Made by a program: the position numbers and the translations under genes
The notes under the pieces: model-generated
What the model was told of the DNA's origin: nothing
What the model saw: the letters and a program-made list of their open reading frames with translations, nothing else
Database searches by the model: none
Origin: Flavobacterium sp. LMO8
GTDB lineage: Bacteria; Bacteroidota; Bacteroidia; Flavobacteriales; Flavobacteriaceae
Direction: 5' to 3'
Assembly: GCF_009495755.1 (NCBI RefSeq)
Contig: NZ_WIBJ01000033.1
Span: 1-64,000 of the forward strand
Length of the DNA: 64,000 nucleotides
Shown here: in pieces, positions 43,147 to 51,595 of the stretch
Layout: the number at the start of each line of letters is the position of its first letter
How positions within the stretch are numbered: the stretch's first letter is position 1

Positions 43147-43992
43147 TTACAATCTGAAAATTCCACCAACCGCTATAATACGTTGGAAAAACCAAAAATT
43201 TTGTTCAGCATAATCAGCTTTATCATTAGTAGTTCTGATATTATTCATATCAATATAACCTCCTTTTAATTCGGTTTGTATGAAAAAGTATTTAAAGAAG
43301 GTAAAATTTAATCCTACTTTTGCTGAAAGACCATATCCGGCAACATTAAAATCATCATGACGTTCTTTGCCTAATAAAGTTGCATTTGTTTTAGGATATA
43401 AAAATCCACCACCAATTCCTTCAGTTAAATTGATTTGAAATTTATCGGTATTTGGTAATCCAATTAAGCCAGATATATCATCTACACGAGAAATTTCGGT
43501 ATTTACATAATTTAAACCATCAGTGTGCTCAAACAATAAAAAATCTTCATCTAATGTTAGTTGGCCATCTGCTGGATTTTCGTTATAGCTCCCTGCATTT
43601 GGATAATAACCTGTGTAGTCAACTCTTCTATCGTTATACATTACATATTTCATATGGTCAAAACCAATTGAAATGTTGTAATGGTCGTTTATGAAATATC
43701 CAATTCTTAAATTAGTTTGAGGAATAGTCATTCGCGCCGGATTTACATAATCAATATGCCATCCTTTTGGTTTGTCATGTGCCGAAACATTGTGAATTGT
43801 AAAATCGTAATCCGCACCTTTAAAACGAATGTCAGATTTGGAATAGGTTTCGCGATTTCCACCCCAAAAAACATAAAATTTACCTTTGTTTTTACTCGTG
43901 TATTTTTCAGGATTTTCGACTGTTTCTTGCGAAAAGGTGTACTGTGAAAAAACACAAAAAGTTAGTACAACCATTAAAAATGGATGTTTCAT
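43147..43992 (-). CDS. Outer membrane beta-barrel protein
   Basis: 281 aa with a signal peptide (cleavage near TFSQE, residue 21). Alternating hydrophobic strands (FFIQTELKGGYIDMNNI, IRFKGADYDFTIHNV) and a C-terminal GGIFRL point to a small barrel. No specific substrate motif. It follows kdsA by 13 bases, so it is likely in the DUF4199-lipoprotein-kdsA transcript. Confidence 0.75.
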   Translation of the reverse strand: MKHPFLMVVLTFCVFSQYTFSQETVENPEKYTSKNKGKFYVFWGGNRETYSKSDIRFKGADYDFTIHNVSAHDKPKGWHIDYVNPARMTIPQTNLRIGYFINDHYNISIGFDHMKYVMYNDRRVDYTGYYPNAGSYNENPADGQLTLDEDFLLFEHTDGLNYVNTEISRVDDISGLIGLPNTDKFQINLTEGIGGGFLYPKTNATLLGKERHDDFNVAGYGLSAKVGLNFTFFKYFFIQTELKGGYIDMNNIRTTNDKADYAEQNFWFFQRIIAVGGIFRL

Positions 43993-44005
43993 TAAGATAT
44001 TAAAA

Positions 44006-44824
44006 TTAAAATTGATTTACGGTTTTGCGAATGGCAACTAATTTAGTCATTAAGTTTTCGAAATAATCTAAGTGTAACATATTAGCACCATCGCTTTTTG
44101 CATTTGCTGGATCGAAGTGTGTTTCAATAAAAATTCCGTCAACACCAACAGCGATTCCTGCTTTTGCAACAGTTTCAATCATATCTGGACGACCACCTGT
44201 TACACCAGCTGTTTGATTAGGTTGTTGTAATGAATGTGTTACATCTAAAACTGTAGTGGCATAGTTTTGCATGGTTGGAATTCCTCTAAAATCTACAATC
44301 ATATCTTGGTAGCCAAACATTGTTCCTCTATCGGTAACCATTACATTTTGATTTTGGCAATCCAAAACTTTTTGAACGGCATGTTTCATACTTTCTGGAC
44401 TCATAAATTGTCCTTTTTTCAAGTTTACCGTTTTACCTGTATTTGCAGCGGCAACTACTAAATCAGTTTGACGTACAAGAAAGGCTGGAATTTGTAAAAC
44501 ATCAACATATTCAGCTGCCATAGCAGCATCTTCGTTAGTGTGAATATCGGTTACAGTTGGTACACCAAATTCTTTTGATACTTTTTGTAAAATTTTCAAT
44601 GCTTTTTCATCTCCAATTCCAGAAAAACTATCAATTCTAGAACGATTTGCTTTCTTGAAAGAACCTTTAAAAACGTATGGAATTTGTAATTTATCAGTAA
44701 CCGAAACTAATTTTTCAGCAATTCGCATAGCCATTTCTTCGCCTTCAATAGCGCAAGGACCAGCTAATAAGAAAAAATTACCACTGTCTAAATGTTTAAT
44801 TTGAGGTATGTTTTGTAAATTCAT
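44006..44824 (-). CDS. kdsA: 3-deoxy-8-phosphooctulonate synthase
   Basis: 272 aa from the ATG at 44824; the longer frame adds eight residues not found in the family. Motifs LLAGPCAIEG, FKGSFKKANRSR, GIPTMQ and VDGIFIETHFDPANAKSDGANML match KDO8P synthases. It joins arabinose-5-phosphate and PEP to make KDO8P, the first step of KDO for lipopolysaccharide. Confidence 0.96.
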   Translation of the reverse strand: MNLQNIPQIKHLDSGNFFLLAGPCAIEGEEMAMRIAEKLVSVTDKLQIPYVFKGSFKKANRSRIDSFSGIGDEKALKILQKVSKEFGVPTVTDIHTNEDAAMAAEYVDVLQIPAFLVRQTDLVVAAANTGKTVNLKKGQFMSPESMKHAVQKVLDCQNQNVMVTDRGTMFGYQDMIVDFRGIPTMQNYATTVLDVTHSLQQPNQTAGVTGGRPDMIETVAKAGIAVGVDGIFIETHFDPANAKSDGANMLHLDYFENLMTKLVAIRKTVNQF

Positions 44825-44919
44825 GTTGTGTTGATTTTGAAGTTGCAAAGATAAAAATAAAAACCTTCTAAACAGCGGTTTAAAAGGTTACTTATGTTAC
44901 ACTTTATTTAAAATGTTTT

Positions 44920-45381
44920 TTATTTATCACGGGTAGTTAGTTTTTTTATAGAAAATCCTTTTGGGCACACTATTTTTCCTTTTTCAAAAATATTGAAATA
45001 CATTGTAATTTTTTTTGTGGTACCTTCAAAAGTAACTTCATAAATTCCAATAGTTCCTGCACCCATATTAGTGTTTTTTGTTGGAAAAGGGCAACAAGTA
45101 TCTACTTTTCTGAAGCTAATTTTTTCACCATTCGGACCTTCTAAACCATTAAAATAATATTCAATGTTTATAGTTTCTTGTTTTTCATGAATAAAACCAA
45201 TATTAACGGGATAATCTGGATCAAACCCATATTTGTTATTTTCAGCATATTCTGTAATAACATATCTATTATCAGTAAATGAAGGTCTTTTGGCATTATT
45301 ATCAACATTTTTCAAAGTTGATTTAGTACTTACACAACTGGTAATTAAAAATGTGGTAAAAATTAAAAGTAAGTATTTCAT
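44920..45381 (-). CDS. Lipoprotein of unknown function beside kdsA
   Basis: 153 aa with lipobox LITSC (Cys 16). The mature part holds two adjacent cysteines (DTCCPFPTKN). No family with known function recognised. It is found next to kdsA, with DUF4199 one base upstream. Any link to KDO synthesis rests only on position. Confidence 0.75.
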   Translation of the reverse strand: MKYLLLIFTTFLITSCVSTKSTLKNVDNNAKRPSFTDNRYVITEYAENNKYGFDPDYPVNIGFIHEKQETINIEYYFNGLEGPNGEKISFRKVDTCCPFPTKNTNMGAGTIGIYEVTFEGTTKKITMYFNIFEKGKIVCPKGFSIKKLTTRDK

Positions 45382-45382
45382 T

Positions 45383-45886
45383 TTAATTTGGTTTAATCGT
45401 TGAATCTGAAGTTTTTGGTTTTAAAATATAAGCAACAATCGCGCCAATTACTATTCCAAATGACAAACCTCCAGAAATACTTTGCCAAATATAGGCTGTT
45501 AAATTAAAGTAACTTTTTGCTTCTTCTAAAGTTAACCTTTTACTTTCTACTGAAAGAGTAATAAGCTTATCAAAATAGTTTGGAGTAATAAATTCATGTG
45601 TAATAAATTGTGTTATTGGACTAAATATTACCACAATAAAAGAAATAACTACTCCTGAAATAAAACCTTGTTTCCAATTCATTTCTCCGTTGTAATAGTT
45701 TTTCTTTTTATCACTTAAAGCTAAATAATACAATAGAAAATTCGGAAAAATAATTAACATCGTAAAAAACATTTGCCATTTAATTTTTTCGTCATGAAAT
45801 CCCAATTGTTTTTCTAATGTCATCCATGCCAAAAATATAATTGACATAATTACAGCCCATTTTAATTCTATTTTAAACTTTTTCAT
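45383..45886 (-). CDS. DUF4199 membrane protein
   Basis: 167 aa, four membrane helices. Signature KWAVIMSIIFLAWMTLEKQLGFHDEKI and GFISGVVISFIVVIFSPITQFITHEFITPNYF, typical of DUF4199 in Bacteroidota. Unknown function. A minus-strand -7 box TAATTTTG (45918-45911) drives this gene and the dyad at 45928-45941 lies over its spacer. Confidence 0.85.
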   Translation of the reverse strand: MKKFKIELKWAVIMSIIFLAWMTLEKQLGFHDEKIKWQMFFTMLIIFPNFLLYYLALSDKKKNYYNGEMNWKQGFISGVVISFIVVIFSPITQFITHEFITPNYFDKLITLSVESKRLTLEEAKSYFNLTAYIWQSISGGLSFGIVIGAIVAYILKPKTSDSTIKPN

Positions 45887-45927
45887 TTTCTATAAAGTAT
45901 TTTATTGCATCAAAATTAGCCAAAATT

Positions 45928-45941
45928 GTAACAATTGTTAC
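45928..45941. promoter_or_regulatory. Dyad GTAAC-N4-GTTAC, copy 1
   Basis: GTAACAATTGTTAC is a perfect 14-base palindrome. It is centred about 34 bases before the G of the plus-strand box TATTTTTG at 45961-45968, near -38 for the YeeE/YedE operon. A second GTAAC-N4-GTTAC lies at 46983-46996. Fits an activator of the Crp/Fnr type. Confidence 0.65.
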
Positions 45942-45960
45942 CAAAACCAATCTTAATTTC

Positions 45961-45968
45961 TATTTTTG
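45961..45968 (+). promoter_or_regulatory. -7 box of the YeeE/YedE operon
   Basis: TATTTTTG is an exact match to TAnnTTTG, 20 bases before the start codon. No good -33 element is seen, which suits an activator-dependent promoter. Confidence 0.6.
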
Positions 45969-45987
45969 TACAAAATTGCAAAAAAAT

Positions 45988-46554
45988 ATGGAATTTATCT
46001 ACGGAACATGGCATTGGTTAATTTCTGGTTTTTTAATCGGAATTACTATGCTTATTTTAACCTACTTTGGAAAAAACTTTGGAATGTCGTCTAACTTAAG
46101 AACGATGTGTTCTATGGCTGGAGCAGGAAAATTTAGTGACTTTTTTAAATTTGATTGGCGCGAACAGAAATGGAGTTTAGCAGTTGTTTTAGGAGCAATT
46201 GTTGGTGGATTCATTGCTTATCATTTTTTATCAAATGGAACTGGAGTTAACTTAAATCCTGAAACAGTAAACCAATTACAAACGCTTGGTATTGAAGCTC
46301 CAAACGGAAAATTGCTTCCAGATGCGATCTTTAGCGTTGAAACATTACAAACACCAAAAGGATTTGCCATTTTATTAATTGGCGGATTACTAATTGGTTT
46401 TGGAACGCGTTATGCAGGCGGATGCACATCAGGTCACGCTATTTCAGGTTTGAGCAATTTGCAATTACCATCATTAGTAGCAGTAATTGGATTTTTTATA
46501 GGCGGATTACTGATGGCACATTATTTATTACCACTAATTTTTAAAGCAGCATAA
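45988..46554 (+). CDS. YeeE/YedE-family sulfur transporter, large subunit
   Basis: 188 aa from the ATG at 45988, which starts just before the first helix. About five membrane helices. Near the C-terminus is the signature RYAGGCTSGHAISGLSNLQLPSL, with the conserved Cys of YeeE/YedE pores. The family moves thiosulfate or other sulfur species across the inner membrane. Pairs with the next gene, 2 bases on. Confidence 0.88.
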   Translation: MEFIYGTWHWLISGFLIGITMLILTYFGKNFGMSSNLRTMCSMAGAGKFSDFFKFDWREQKWSLAVVLGAIVGGFIAYHFLSNGTGVNLNPETVNQLQTLGIEAPNGKLLPDAIFSVETLQTPKGFAILLIGGLLIGFGTRYAGGCTSGHAISGLSNLQLPSLVAVIGFFIGGLLMAHYLLPLIFKAA

Positions 46555-46556
46555 TT

Positions 46557-46970
46557 ATGAAGTTAGCACGTTTTTTTCTAACCGGAATTTTTTTCGGAAT
46601 TGTTTTAACTAAGGCAGAAGCTGTTTCTTGGTATCGTATTTACGAAATGTTTCATTTTCAATCATTTCATATGTTTGGAATTATAGGAACGGCTCTTTTT
46701 ACAGGAATTGTGGGTTTACAAATCATAAAACGTAAAAAACTTAAAGATTTTAACGGTTTTCCAATTAAAATTATTGAAAAAGAACCTGGTTTTTGGAGGT
46801 ATATAATTGGAGGATCACTTTTTGGTCTTGGTTGGGCATTGGTTGGAAGCTGTCCTGGTCCCATTTATATTTTATTAGGAACAGGAACTTATGCAATAGC
46901 AGTTGTATTATTAGGAGCATTATTAGGAACCTATATTTACGGGTTATTGAAAGATAAATTGCCTCATTAA
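46557..46970 (+). CDS. YeeE/YedE-type partner protein (DUF6691)
   Basis: 137 aa with four membrane helices. Signature GGSLFGLGWALVGSCPGPIYILLGTG carries the conserved Cys of the second half of YeeE/YedE. It is a half-size protein expected to work with the upstream one as a two-part sulfur channel. Confidence 0.87.
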   Translation: MKLARFFLTGIFFGIVLTKAEAVSWYRIYEMFHFQSFHMFGIIGTALFTGIVGLQIIKRKKLKDFNGFPIKIIEKEPGFWRYIIGGSLFGLGWALVGSCPGPIYILLGTGTYAIAVVLLGALLGTYIYGLLKDKLPH

Positions 46971-46982
46971 AGTTGCGTTAAA

Positions 46983-46996
46983 GTAACAAAAGTTAC
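46983..46996. promoter_or_regulatory. Dyad GTAAC-N4-GTTAC, copy 2
   Basis: GTAACAAAAGTTAC, same arms as 45928-45941. It lies about 37 bases before the G of a TAAATTTG box (47019-47026) in front of the heavy-metal-domain gene, so in the same relative place as the first copy. Confidence 0.6.
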
Positions 46997-47047
46997 GGTG
47001 TTTAGTTTGTAGATTTTGTAAATTTGTATTTCTTAAAATATAATATC

Positions 47048-47314
47048 ATGAAAGCTACAGTATATATACAAAATTTGAAATGTGGCGGTTGTGCCAATAC
47101 AATTACTAAAAATATTGCAACCCTTGATTCAATTATTGATGTTTCAGTAAATGTTGAGGAAAGTTCCGTTTCTTTTGATTATACAACAGAGGAAAAACTT
47201 ATTGAAGTTAAAGATAAATTAAAAGCTTTGGGTTATCCAGAAGATGGAGAAGCAAATAGTTTAGGTTCAAAAGCCAAATCGTATGTGAGTTGTGCTATTG
47301 GTAAAATGAGTTAA
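47048..47314 (+). CDS. Heavy-metal-associated domain protein
   Basis: 88 aa from the ATG at 47048; the longer frame starts inside the promoter. One HMA domain with metal site KCGGC (residues about 10-14), then FDYTTEEKLIEVKDKLKALGYP. A second Cys is near the end (YVSCAIG). Binds copper or another thiophilic metal, or perhaps sulfane sulfur. It shares a dyad with the YeeE/YedE operon. Confidence 0.87.
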   Translation: MKATVYIQNLKCGGCANTITKNIATLDSIIDVSVNVEESSVSFDYTTEEKLIEVKDKLKALGYPEDGEANSLGSKAKSYVSCAIGKMS

Positions 47315-47317
47315 ATA

Positions 47318-47348
47318 AAAAAATCCCGCAAATAGCGAGATTTTTTTA
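47318..47348. terminator. Bidirectional terminator
   Basis: AAAAAATC-CGC and GCG-GATTTTTT close around AAATA with a bulge on each side, between the convergent HMA and clpS genes. Confidence 0.7.
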
Positions 47349-47349
47349 T

Positions 47350-47625
47350 TTATATAATTTCTGCACTTAATCCAGCATCTAATAATGCTGAACATTGCGG
47401 CTTAAGTTGGTCAATCGGACCCGTTTTAACCGTGCATTTGCCTTTATAATGTACTAATAATGCACATTGTTCAGCCTGTAATTCATCATGTTTACAAACT
47501 CTTATTAGAGTATCAATAACATGGTCAAATGTATTTACATCATCGTTGTGTAAAACAATTTCGTTATTAACGCCAACAGCTTCTGCTACTAAAACTTCTT
47601 CTTGTACTTTTTCTATCGTGCTCAT
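47350..47625 (-). CDS. clpS: ATP-dependent Clp protease adaptor ClpS
   Basis: 91 aa. Family motif EIVLHNDDVNTFDHVIDTLIRVCKHDELQAEQCALLVHYKGKCTVKTG. It brings N-end-rule substrates to ClpAP-type proteases. The His of KHDELQAEQ matches the usual binding pocket position. Confidence 0.94.
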   Translation of the reverse strand: MSTIEKVQEEVLVAEAVGVNNEIVLHNDDVNTFDHVIDTLIRVCKHDELQAEQCALLVHYKGKCTVKTGPIDQLKPQCSALLDAGLSAEII

Positions 47626-47670
47626 TTTCTTTACGTTTGAAAGTTCTTTACAAAAATACTGAAATCAAAT

Positions 47671-47771
47671 TCAATTTCAAAAGTCAATTTCAAAAATCAA
47701 TTTCAAAATTCAAGTTCAATTTCATTATTTAAAAAAAGTTAAACTCCCAACTTCCATCTCCCAACTCCTAA
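47671..47771. repeat. Tandem 13-base repeat and low-complexity stretch
   Basis: Three 13-base units, TCAATTTCAAAA plus G, A or T, at 47671-47683, 47684-47696 and 47697-47709. They are followed by TTCAAGTTCAATTTCA, which also occurs in the inverted repeats around the four-helix-bundle gene at 55.5 kb. Then comes CCCAACTTCCATCTCCCAAC, a quasi-periodic pyrimidine-rich stretch. Confidence 0.65.
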
Positions 47772-48605
47772 CTATTTGACAAACTTCAAAGCAACCCAAT
47801 TGTTTCTTTCAAATTGTTTTACATAAGTTAATCCTTTAGATGTACAACTTTCAGAAATCACAGGAATATCTTCAGTATAAAAACCGCTTAAGAATAGAAT
47901 CCCGTTTTCGTTAAGACAATCTACATATTGTTGCATATCGTTTAAAAGAATATTACGATTGATGTTTGCAATGATAATATCGTATTTTTTACCCAATAAC
48001 AAAGACGCATCCCCTTCGTAAACCGAAATATACTTGCAATTATTACGTTCGGCATTTTCAATGGAATTTAGGTAACACCAGTTGTCAATATCAATGGCAT
48101 CAATTGGTTGAGCACCTTTCATTTCAGCTAAAATGGCTAAAATAGCAGTTCCGCAACCCATGTCTAAGGTTTTTTTATTCGTAAAATCGGTTTCCAAAAT
48201 ATGTTGAATCATCATGTGAGTGGTTTCATGATGACCTGTTCCAAAACTCATTTTTGGTTCAATTACAATATCATATTCGGCATTAGTTTTTTCATGAAAT
48301 GGCGCTCTTACATGACATTTTCCGTCTACTTCAATCGCTTCAAAGTTTTTTTCCCATTCTTCATTCCAATTCACTTGTTCAATTTCTTCAAAAGTATAAT
48401 CGATTTTAAATTCGGGATTATCTAAAATTTGAATATCTTCTAAAATAGTTTCGCTCCACAAATCTTTTTGAACGTAGGCTGAAATCCCTGTTTCGGTTTC
48501 AATAAAACTTTCAAATGCTTTTTCTCCTAACTCAGCAATTAAAATTTCACTTCCTAATTCTAATGGAGTAATCGTAAAATGATATCCAATGTATATGTTC
48601 GACAT
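47772..48605 (-). CDS. prmA: Ribosomal protein L11 methyltransferase
   Basis: 277 aa. Motifs MSFGTGHHETTHMMIQHI and the SAM-binding LDMGCGTAILAILAEMKGA, with a later IIANINRNILL (the NPP-like motif). It methylates L11 at several positions. A -7 box TACCTTTG lies on the minus strand at 48627-48620, close to the porin promoter pointing the other way. Confidence 0.94.
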   Translation of the reverse strand: MSNIYIGYHFTITPLELGSEILIAELGEKAFESFIETETGISAYVQKDLWSETILEDIQILDNPEFKIDYTFEEIEQVNWNEEWEKNFEAIEVDGKCHVRAPFHEKTNAEYDIVIEPKMSFGTGHHETTHMMIQHILETDFTNKKTLDMGCGTAILAILAEMKGAQPIDAIDIDNWCYLNSIENAERNNCKYISVYEGDASLLLGKKYDIIIANINRNILLNDMQQYVDCLNENGILFLSGFYTEDIPVISESCTSKGLTYVKQFERNNWVALKFVK

Positions 48606-48619
48606 AACTGTATTTTTTG

Positions 48620-48657
48620 CAAAGGTAGTATTTAGTTGATATTTAATTTTACTTTTG
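48620..48657. promoter_or_regulatory. Divergent -7 boxes for prmA and the porin gene
   Basis: TACCTTTG on the minus strand (48627-48620) and TACTTTTG on the plus strand (48650-48657), both exact TAnnTTTG matches. The two promoters face away from each other within 40 bases. Confidence 0.55.
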
Positions 48658-48682
48658 CAAAAAATAAACTAATTTCAGCATA

Positions 48683-49897
48683 ATGAAAAAACTAATTTCT
48701 TTTTTCCTACTTTTTTTATCATCAGTATCATTATCACAAATTAAACTTGAAACAAAAAATAATGATTTAAAATTAGAAGCATTACCTTATTATAGCTATG
48801 GAAAAGGACTTGGAATAACATCACCAGATAGTTTATTTCAATTGAATATTCGTTTTAGAATGCAAAATCGTGTAACTTATTTTGAAAATGAAGGTGAAGA
48901 TGCTGCATATTCTGGCGAAATTAGACGTTTACGTTTGCGTTTTGATGGTTATGTTGGTAATCCTCACTTTTTGTATGTAATTCAATTATCATTTGCACCG
49001 GGTGATGTAGGAGAAATTCAAGATGGAGAAAACATCAATATTATTCGTGATGCTGCCGTTTTTTATCGCCCAAATAAACATTGGAGTTTTCTTTTTGGAC
49101 AAACCAAATTACCAGGAAATCGTCAACGTATAAATTCATCTGGAGCTTTACAATTAACCGATAGAAGTATCAACAATGCTCGATTTACTATAGATAGGGA
49201 TTTTGGTTTTCAAGCCTATTATTTGAACGAAAATAAAGATAAATTTTCATACAATGTAAAAACGGCTGTTTCTACTGGAGAAGGAAGAAATTTTACAAAA
49301 TCTTCAGATGATGGAGTAGCTTTAACTGGAAAATTAGAGTTGATGCCTTTTGGTTCATTTAAAAACGATGGTACTAATTTTGAAGGAGATTTAGGCCGAG
49401 AAAAATCACCAAAATTATTACTTTCTGGAGCTTTTCATCAAAATAATTTAGCTAAAAGAGCACAAGGTCAACTTGGAAACGATTTATTTGAACAAAAAAC
49501 CATGAAATCGGTTTTATTAGATGCGATGTTAAAATATAACGGTTGGAGTTTAATGTCGAGTTATATGTCGCGTTCTGCTAAAGATCCAATTGCATTTAAC
49601 CCTGAGGACATTACAGAATTTAATTATGTACCAGTAGGAAGTGGAATGGATTATCAATTGAGTTATGTTTTTCCAACAAATTATGAAATTATTGGTCGTT
49701 TTTCTACTCAAAAAATGCACGAAGATATTCAGGCTTTGACTCCTGATTCGAAACAATATTCGTTAGGTGTTACTAAATATTTATGGGAGCATGCTTTTAA
49801 ATTACAAGGAGAAGTTACTTTGTCTGATTTAGATTATTTTGACGGAAGTAATAAACAAAATTGGTATGTTCGATTACAGCTTGAAATCGGAATCTAA
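48683..49897 (+). CDS. Porin, phosphate-selective OprO/OprP-like
   Basis: 404 aa with a signal peptide (cleavage near SLSQI, residue 19). Strands with RRLRLRFDGYVGNPHFLYVIQLSFAPGD and LFGQTKLPGNRQRI match the OprO/OprP porin domain. The C-terminus WYVRLQLEIGI is barrel-like. Likely an outer-membrane channel for anions; selectivity for phosphate is inferred only by family. Confidence 0.84.
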   Translation: MKKLISFFLLFLSSVSLSQIKLETKNNDLKLEALPYYSYGKGLGITSPDSLFQLNIRFRMQNRVTYFENEGEDAAYSGEIRRLRLRFDGYVGNPHFLYVIQLSFAPGDVGEIQDGENINIIRDAAVFYRPNKHWSFLFGQTKLPGNRQRINSSGALQLTDRSINNARFTIDRDFGFQAYYLNENKDKFSYNVKTAVSTGEGRNFTKSSDDGVALTGKLELMPFGSFKNDGTNFEGDLGREKSPKLLLSGAFHQNNLAKRAQGQLGNDLFEQKTMKSVLLDAMLKYNGWSLMSSYMSRSAKDPIAFNPEDITEFNYVPVGSGMDYQLSYVFPTNYEIIGRFSTQKMHEDIQALTPDSKQYSLGVTKYLWEHAFKLQGEVTLSDLDYFDGSNKQNWYVRLQLEIGI

Positions 49898-49913
49898 GTT
49901 TTAGAAAATATCG

Positions 49914-49955
49914 CTTAAAACCACAATTCAGTAATTGATTTGTGGTTTTTTTATT
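49914..49955 (+). terminator. Terminator after the porin gene
   Basis: AAACCACAA and TTGTGGTTT pair across about 14 bases and are followed by a run of T. Confidence 0.75.
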
Positions 49956-50023
49956 TTCTGTATTTCGGATTTTAAACTTCTAATTTTTAAAATGCTTACC
50001 TTTGCACTATATTTATTTTTATT

Positions 50024-50860
50024 ATGTTACAAATAGGGGAGTTTAATACGTTGAAAATTCTTAGAGATACTAAGGTCGGTTTATTTTTAGGAAGCGAAGA
50101 AACACAAGAAGATGATGTTTTGTTGCCTAATAAATATGTACCTAAAGAATTTTCTATTGGAGAAGATTTAACTGTATTTATATATTTAGATCATGAAGAA
50201 CGTCCTGTAGCAACTATACTTAAACCTTATATTAAACTGAACGAATTTGCGCATTTAAAAGTAAATTACATGAATCAGTTTGGTGCTTTTTTAGATTGGG
50301 GATTAGAGAAAGATTTATTTGTTCCGTTTAAAGAGCAAGCGCGTCCTATGGAAGTTGGAAAACGTTATTTGGTTTACATGCACATGGACGATAAAACGAA
50401 TCGTTTGGTAGCTTCAAGTAGAACGAATAAGTATTTGACGAATGAAAATGTTGATTTGGAACCCAATGAAGAAGTAAATATCTTAATTTCTCATATTACC
50501 GATGGAGGAATCAATGTTATCATCAATCAGAAATACAAAGGTTTAGCTTATAAAAATGAAGTTTATACAGATGTGAAACCTGGAATGAAAACCATTGGTT
50601 ACATCAAAAACATTCGTCCTGACGGAAAAATTGATGTCTTACTTCGTAAAGTTGGAGTGGAAGCAATTGAACCTTCATCTCAAATTATTTTAGACGAATT
50701 AAAAGCCAATCGTGGTTTCTTAAGATTAACAGATAATTCACATCCAGAAGACATTAAAACGGTATTGAAAATGAGTAAAAAGAATTTCAAAAAAGCCGTT
50801 GGGAATTTATACAAACAACAATTAATCGAAATAAAAGAAGACGGAATTTATTTGGTTTAA
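50024..50860 (+). CDS. cvfB: S1-domain RNA-binding protein CvfB
   Basis: 278 aa with three S1-type domains and a C-terminal winged helix (EDIKTVLKMSKKNFKKAVGNLYKQQLIEIKEDGIYLV), the CvfB order. Binds RNA; in staphylococci it affects virulence gene expression. -7 box TACCTTTG at 49997-50004. Followed one base later by a small membrane gene. Confidence 0.9.
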   Translation: MLQIGEFNTLKILRDTKVGLFLGSEETQEDDVLLPNKYVPKEFSIGEDLTVFIYLDHEERPVATILKPYIKLNEFAHLKVNYMNQFGAFLDWGLEKDLFVPFKEQARPMEVGKRYLVYMHMDDKTNRLVASSRTNKYLTNENVDLEPNEEVNILISHITDGGINVIINQKYKGLAYKNEVYTDVKPGMKTIGYIKNIRPDGKIDVLLRKVGVEAIEPSSQIILDELKANRGFLRLTDNSHPEDIKTVLKMSKKNFKKAVGNLYKQQLIEIKEDGIYLV

Positions 50861-50861
50861 A

Positions 50862-51143
50862 ATGACAAAAAAGAATAAAATATATCTTTTTCTTAGCGTT
50901 TTAGTTTTATTACTAACGTTTGTTGCCATTTTTCAAAATTTTGAAACCGTTCACTTTATTGGTTTTGAAACCGAAATTATTTGGATTCCAATTTGGATTG
51001 CTGTTGTAATTTTACCACTTTTAAATTTATATAAAATTGCTACAAATACGGACGATTATAACAAATATTATTGGATATCGTTAGTCTTAAACGTCCTTAC
51101 AATCCTTTTTGTTCTTCGCTATTTTAAGATGAATTTGTTTTAA
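50862..51143 (+). CDS. Small membrane protein, 93 aa
   Basis: Three membrane helices (about 7-24, 40-58, 70-88) with few charged residues. No family with known role recognised. It starts one base after cvfB and is likely cotranscribed. Its stop codon overlaps the end of the convergent lipoprotein gene by four bases. Confidence 0.75.
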   Translation: MTKKNKIYLFLSVLVLLLTFVAIFQNFETVHFIGFETEIIWIPIWIAVVILPLLNLYKIATNTDDYNKYYWISLVLNVLTILFVLRYFKMNLF

Positions 51144-51523
51144 TCTGTTAATAGTTCTAAAGCTATATGATCTACTTCAGTAGCTGTTCCATTTGCTGTT
51201 ATTCTTAAAGTGTATAAACCATTTGATAGATTTGTAGTTTCATCATTATAAAATGTATTCGAAAAATTATTTCCGTTAATTGTAAATTCAACAAAACTAT
51301 CGCTATCAATAATACTAAAAGTATTATAATTTGAAACTTGATTTGAAGCAATGTTATTATATACAATTTCGCCACCTGTTGTATGTATAATTACATTTTC
51401 ATAATTATACTGACTATTATTTGAAACTCTTATTTGAATCTGATTATCTTGAATACTATTGTCATCATTATCAGAGCAACTAATAAACAAAATAAGTAGC
51501 GTAAAAAGCATTAATTTGTTCAT
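51140..51523 (-). CDS. Lipoprotein of unknown function, 127 aa
   Basis: Signal peptide with lipobox ILFISC (Cys 16), then an acidic linker SDNDDNS, then a small beta domain. No family recognised. It lies 72 bases after the serine hydrolase gene on the same strand and may be transcribed with it. Confidence 0.75.
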   Translation of the reverse strand: MNKLMLFTLLILFISCSDNDDNSIQDNQIQIRVSNNSQYNYENVIIHTTGGEIVYNNIASNQVSNYNTFSIIDSDSFVEFTINGNNFSNTFYNDETTNLSNGLYTLRITANGTATEVDHIALELLTD

Positions 51524-51595
51524 AGATTTTTTTATTGAATTAAAAAGTTTTGAATTGAATTAACTTATATAAGTAAAATTAGTATTTTATTCTAA

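Noticed and set aside
47671..47709. Possible short CRISPR array
   Set aside because: Three 13-base units stand directly next to each other with no spacers and no cas genes, so it is a simple tandem repeat.
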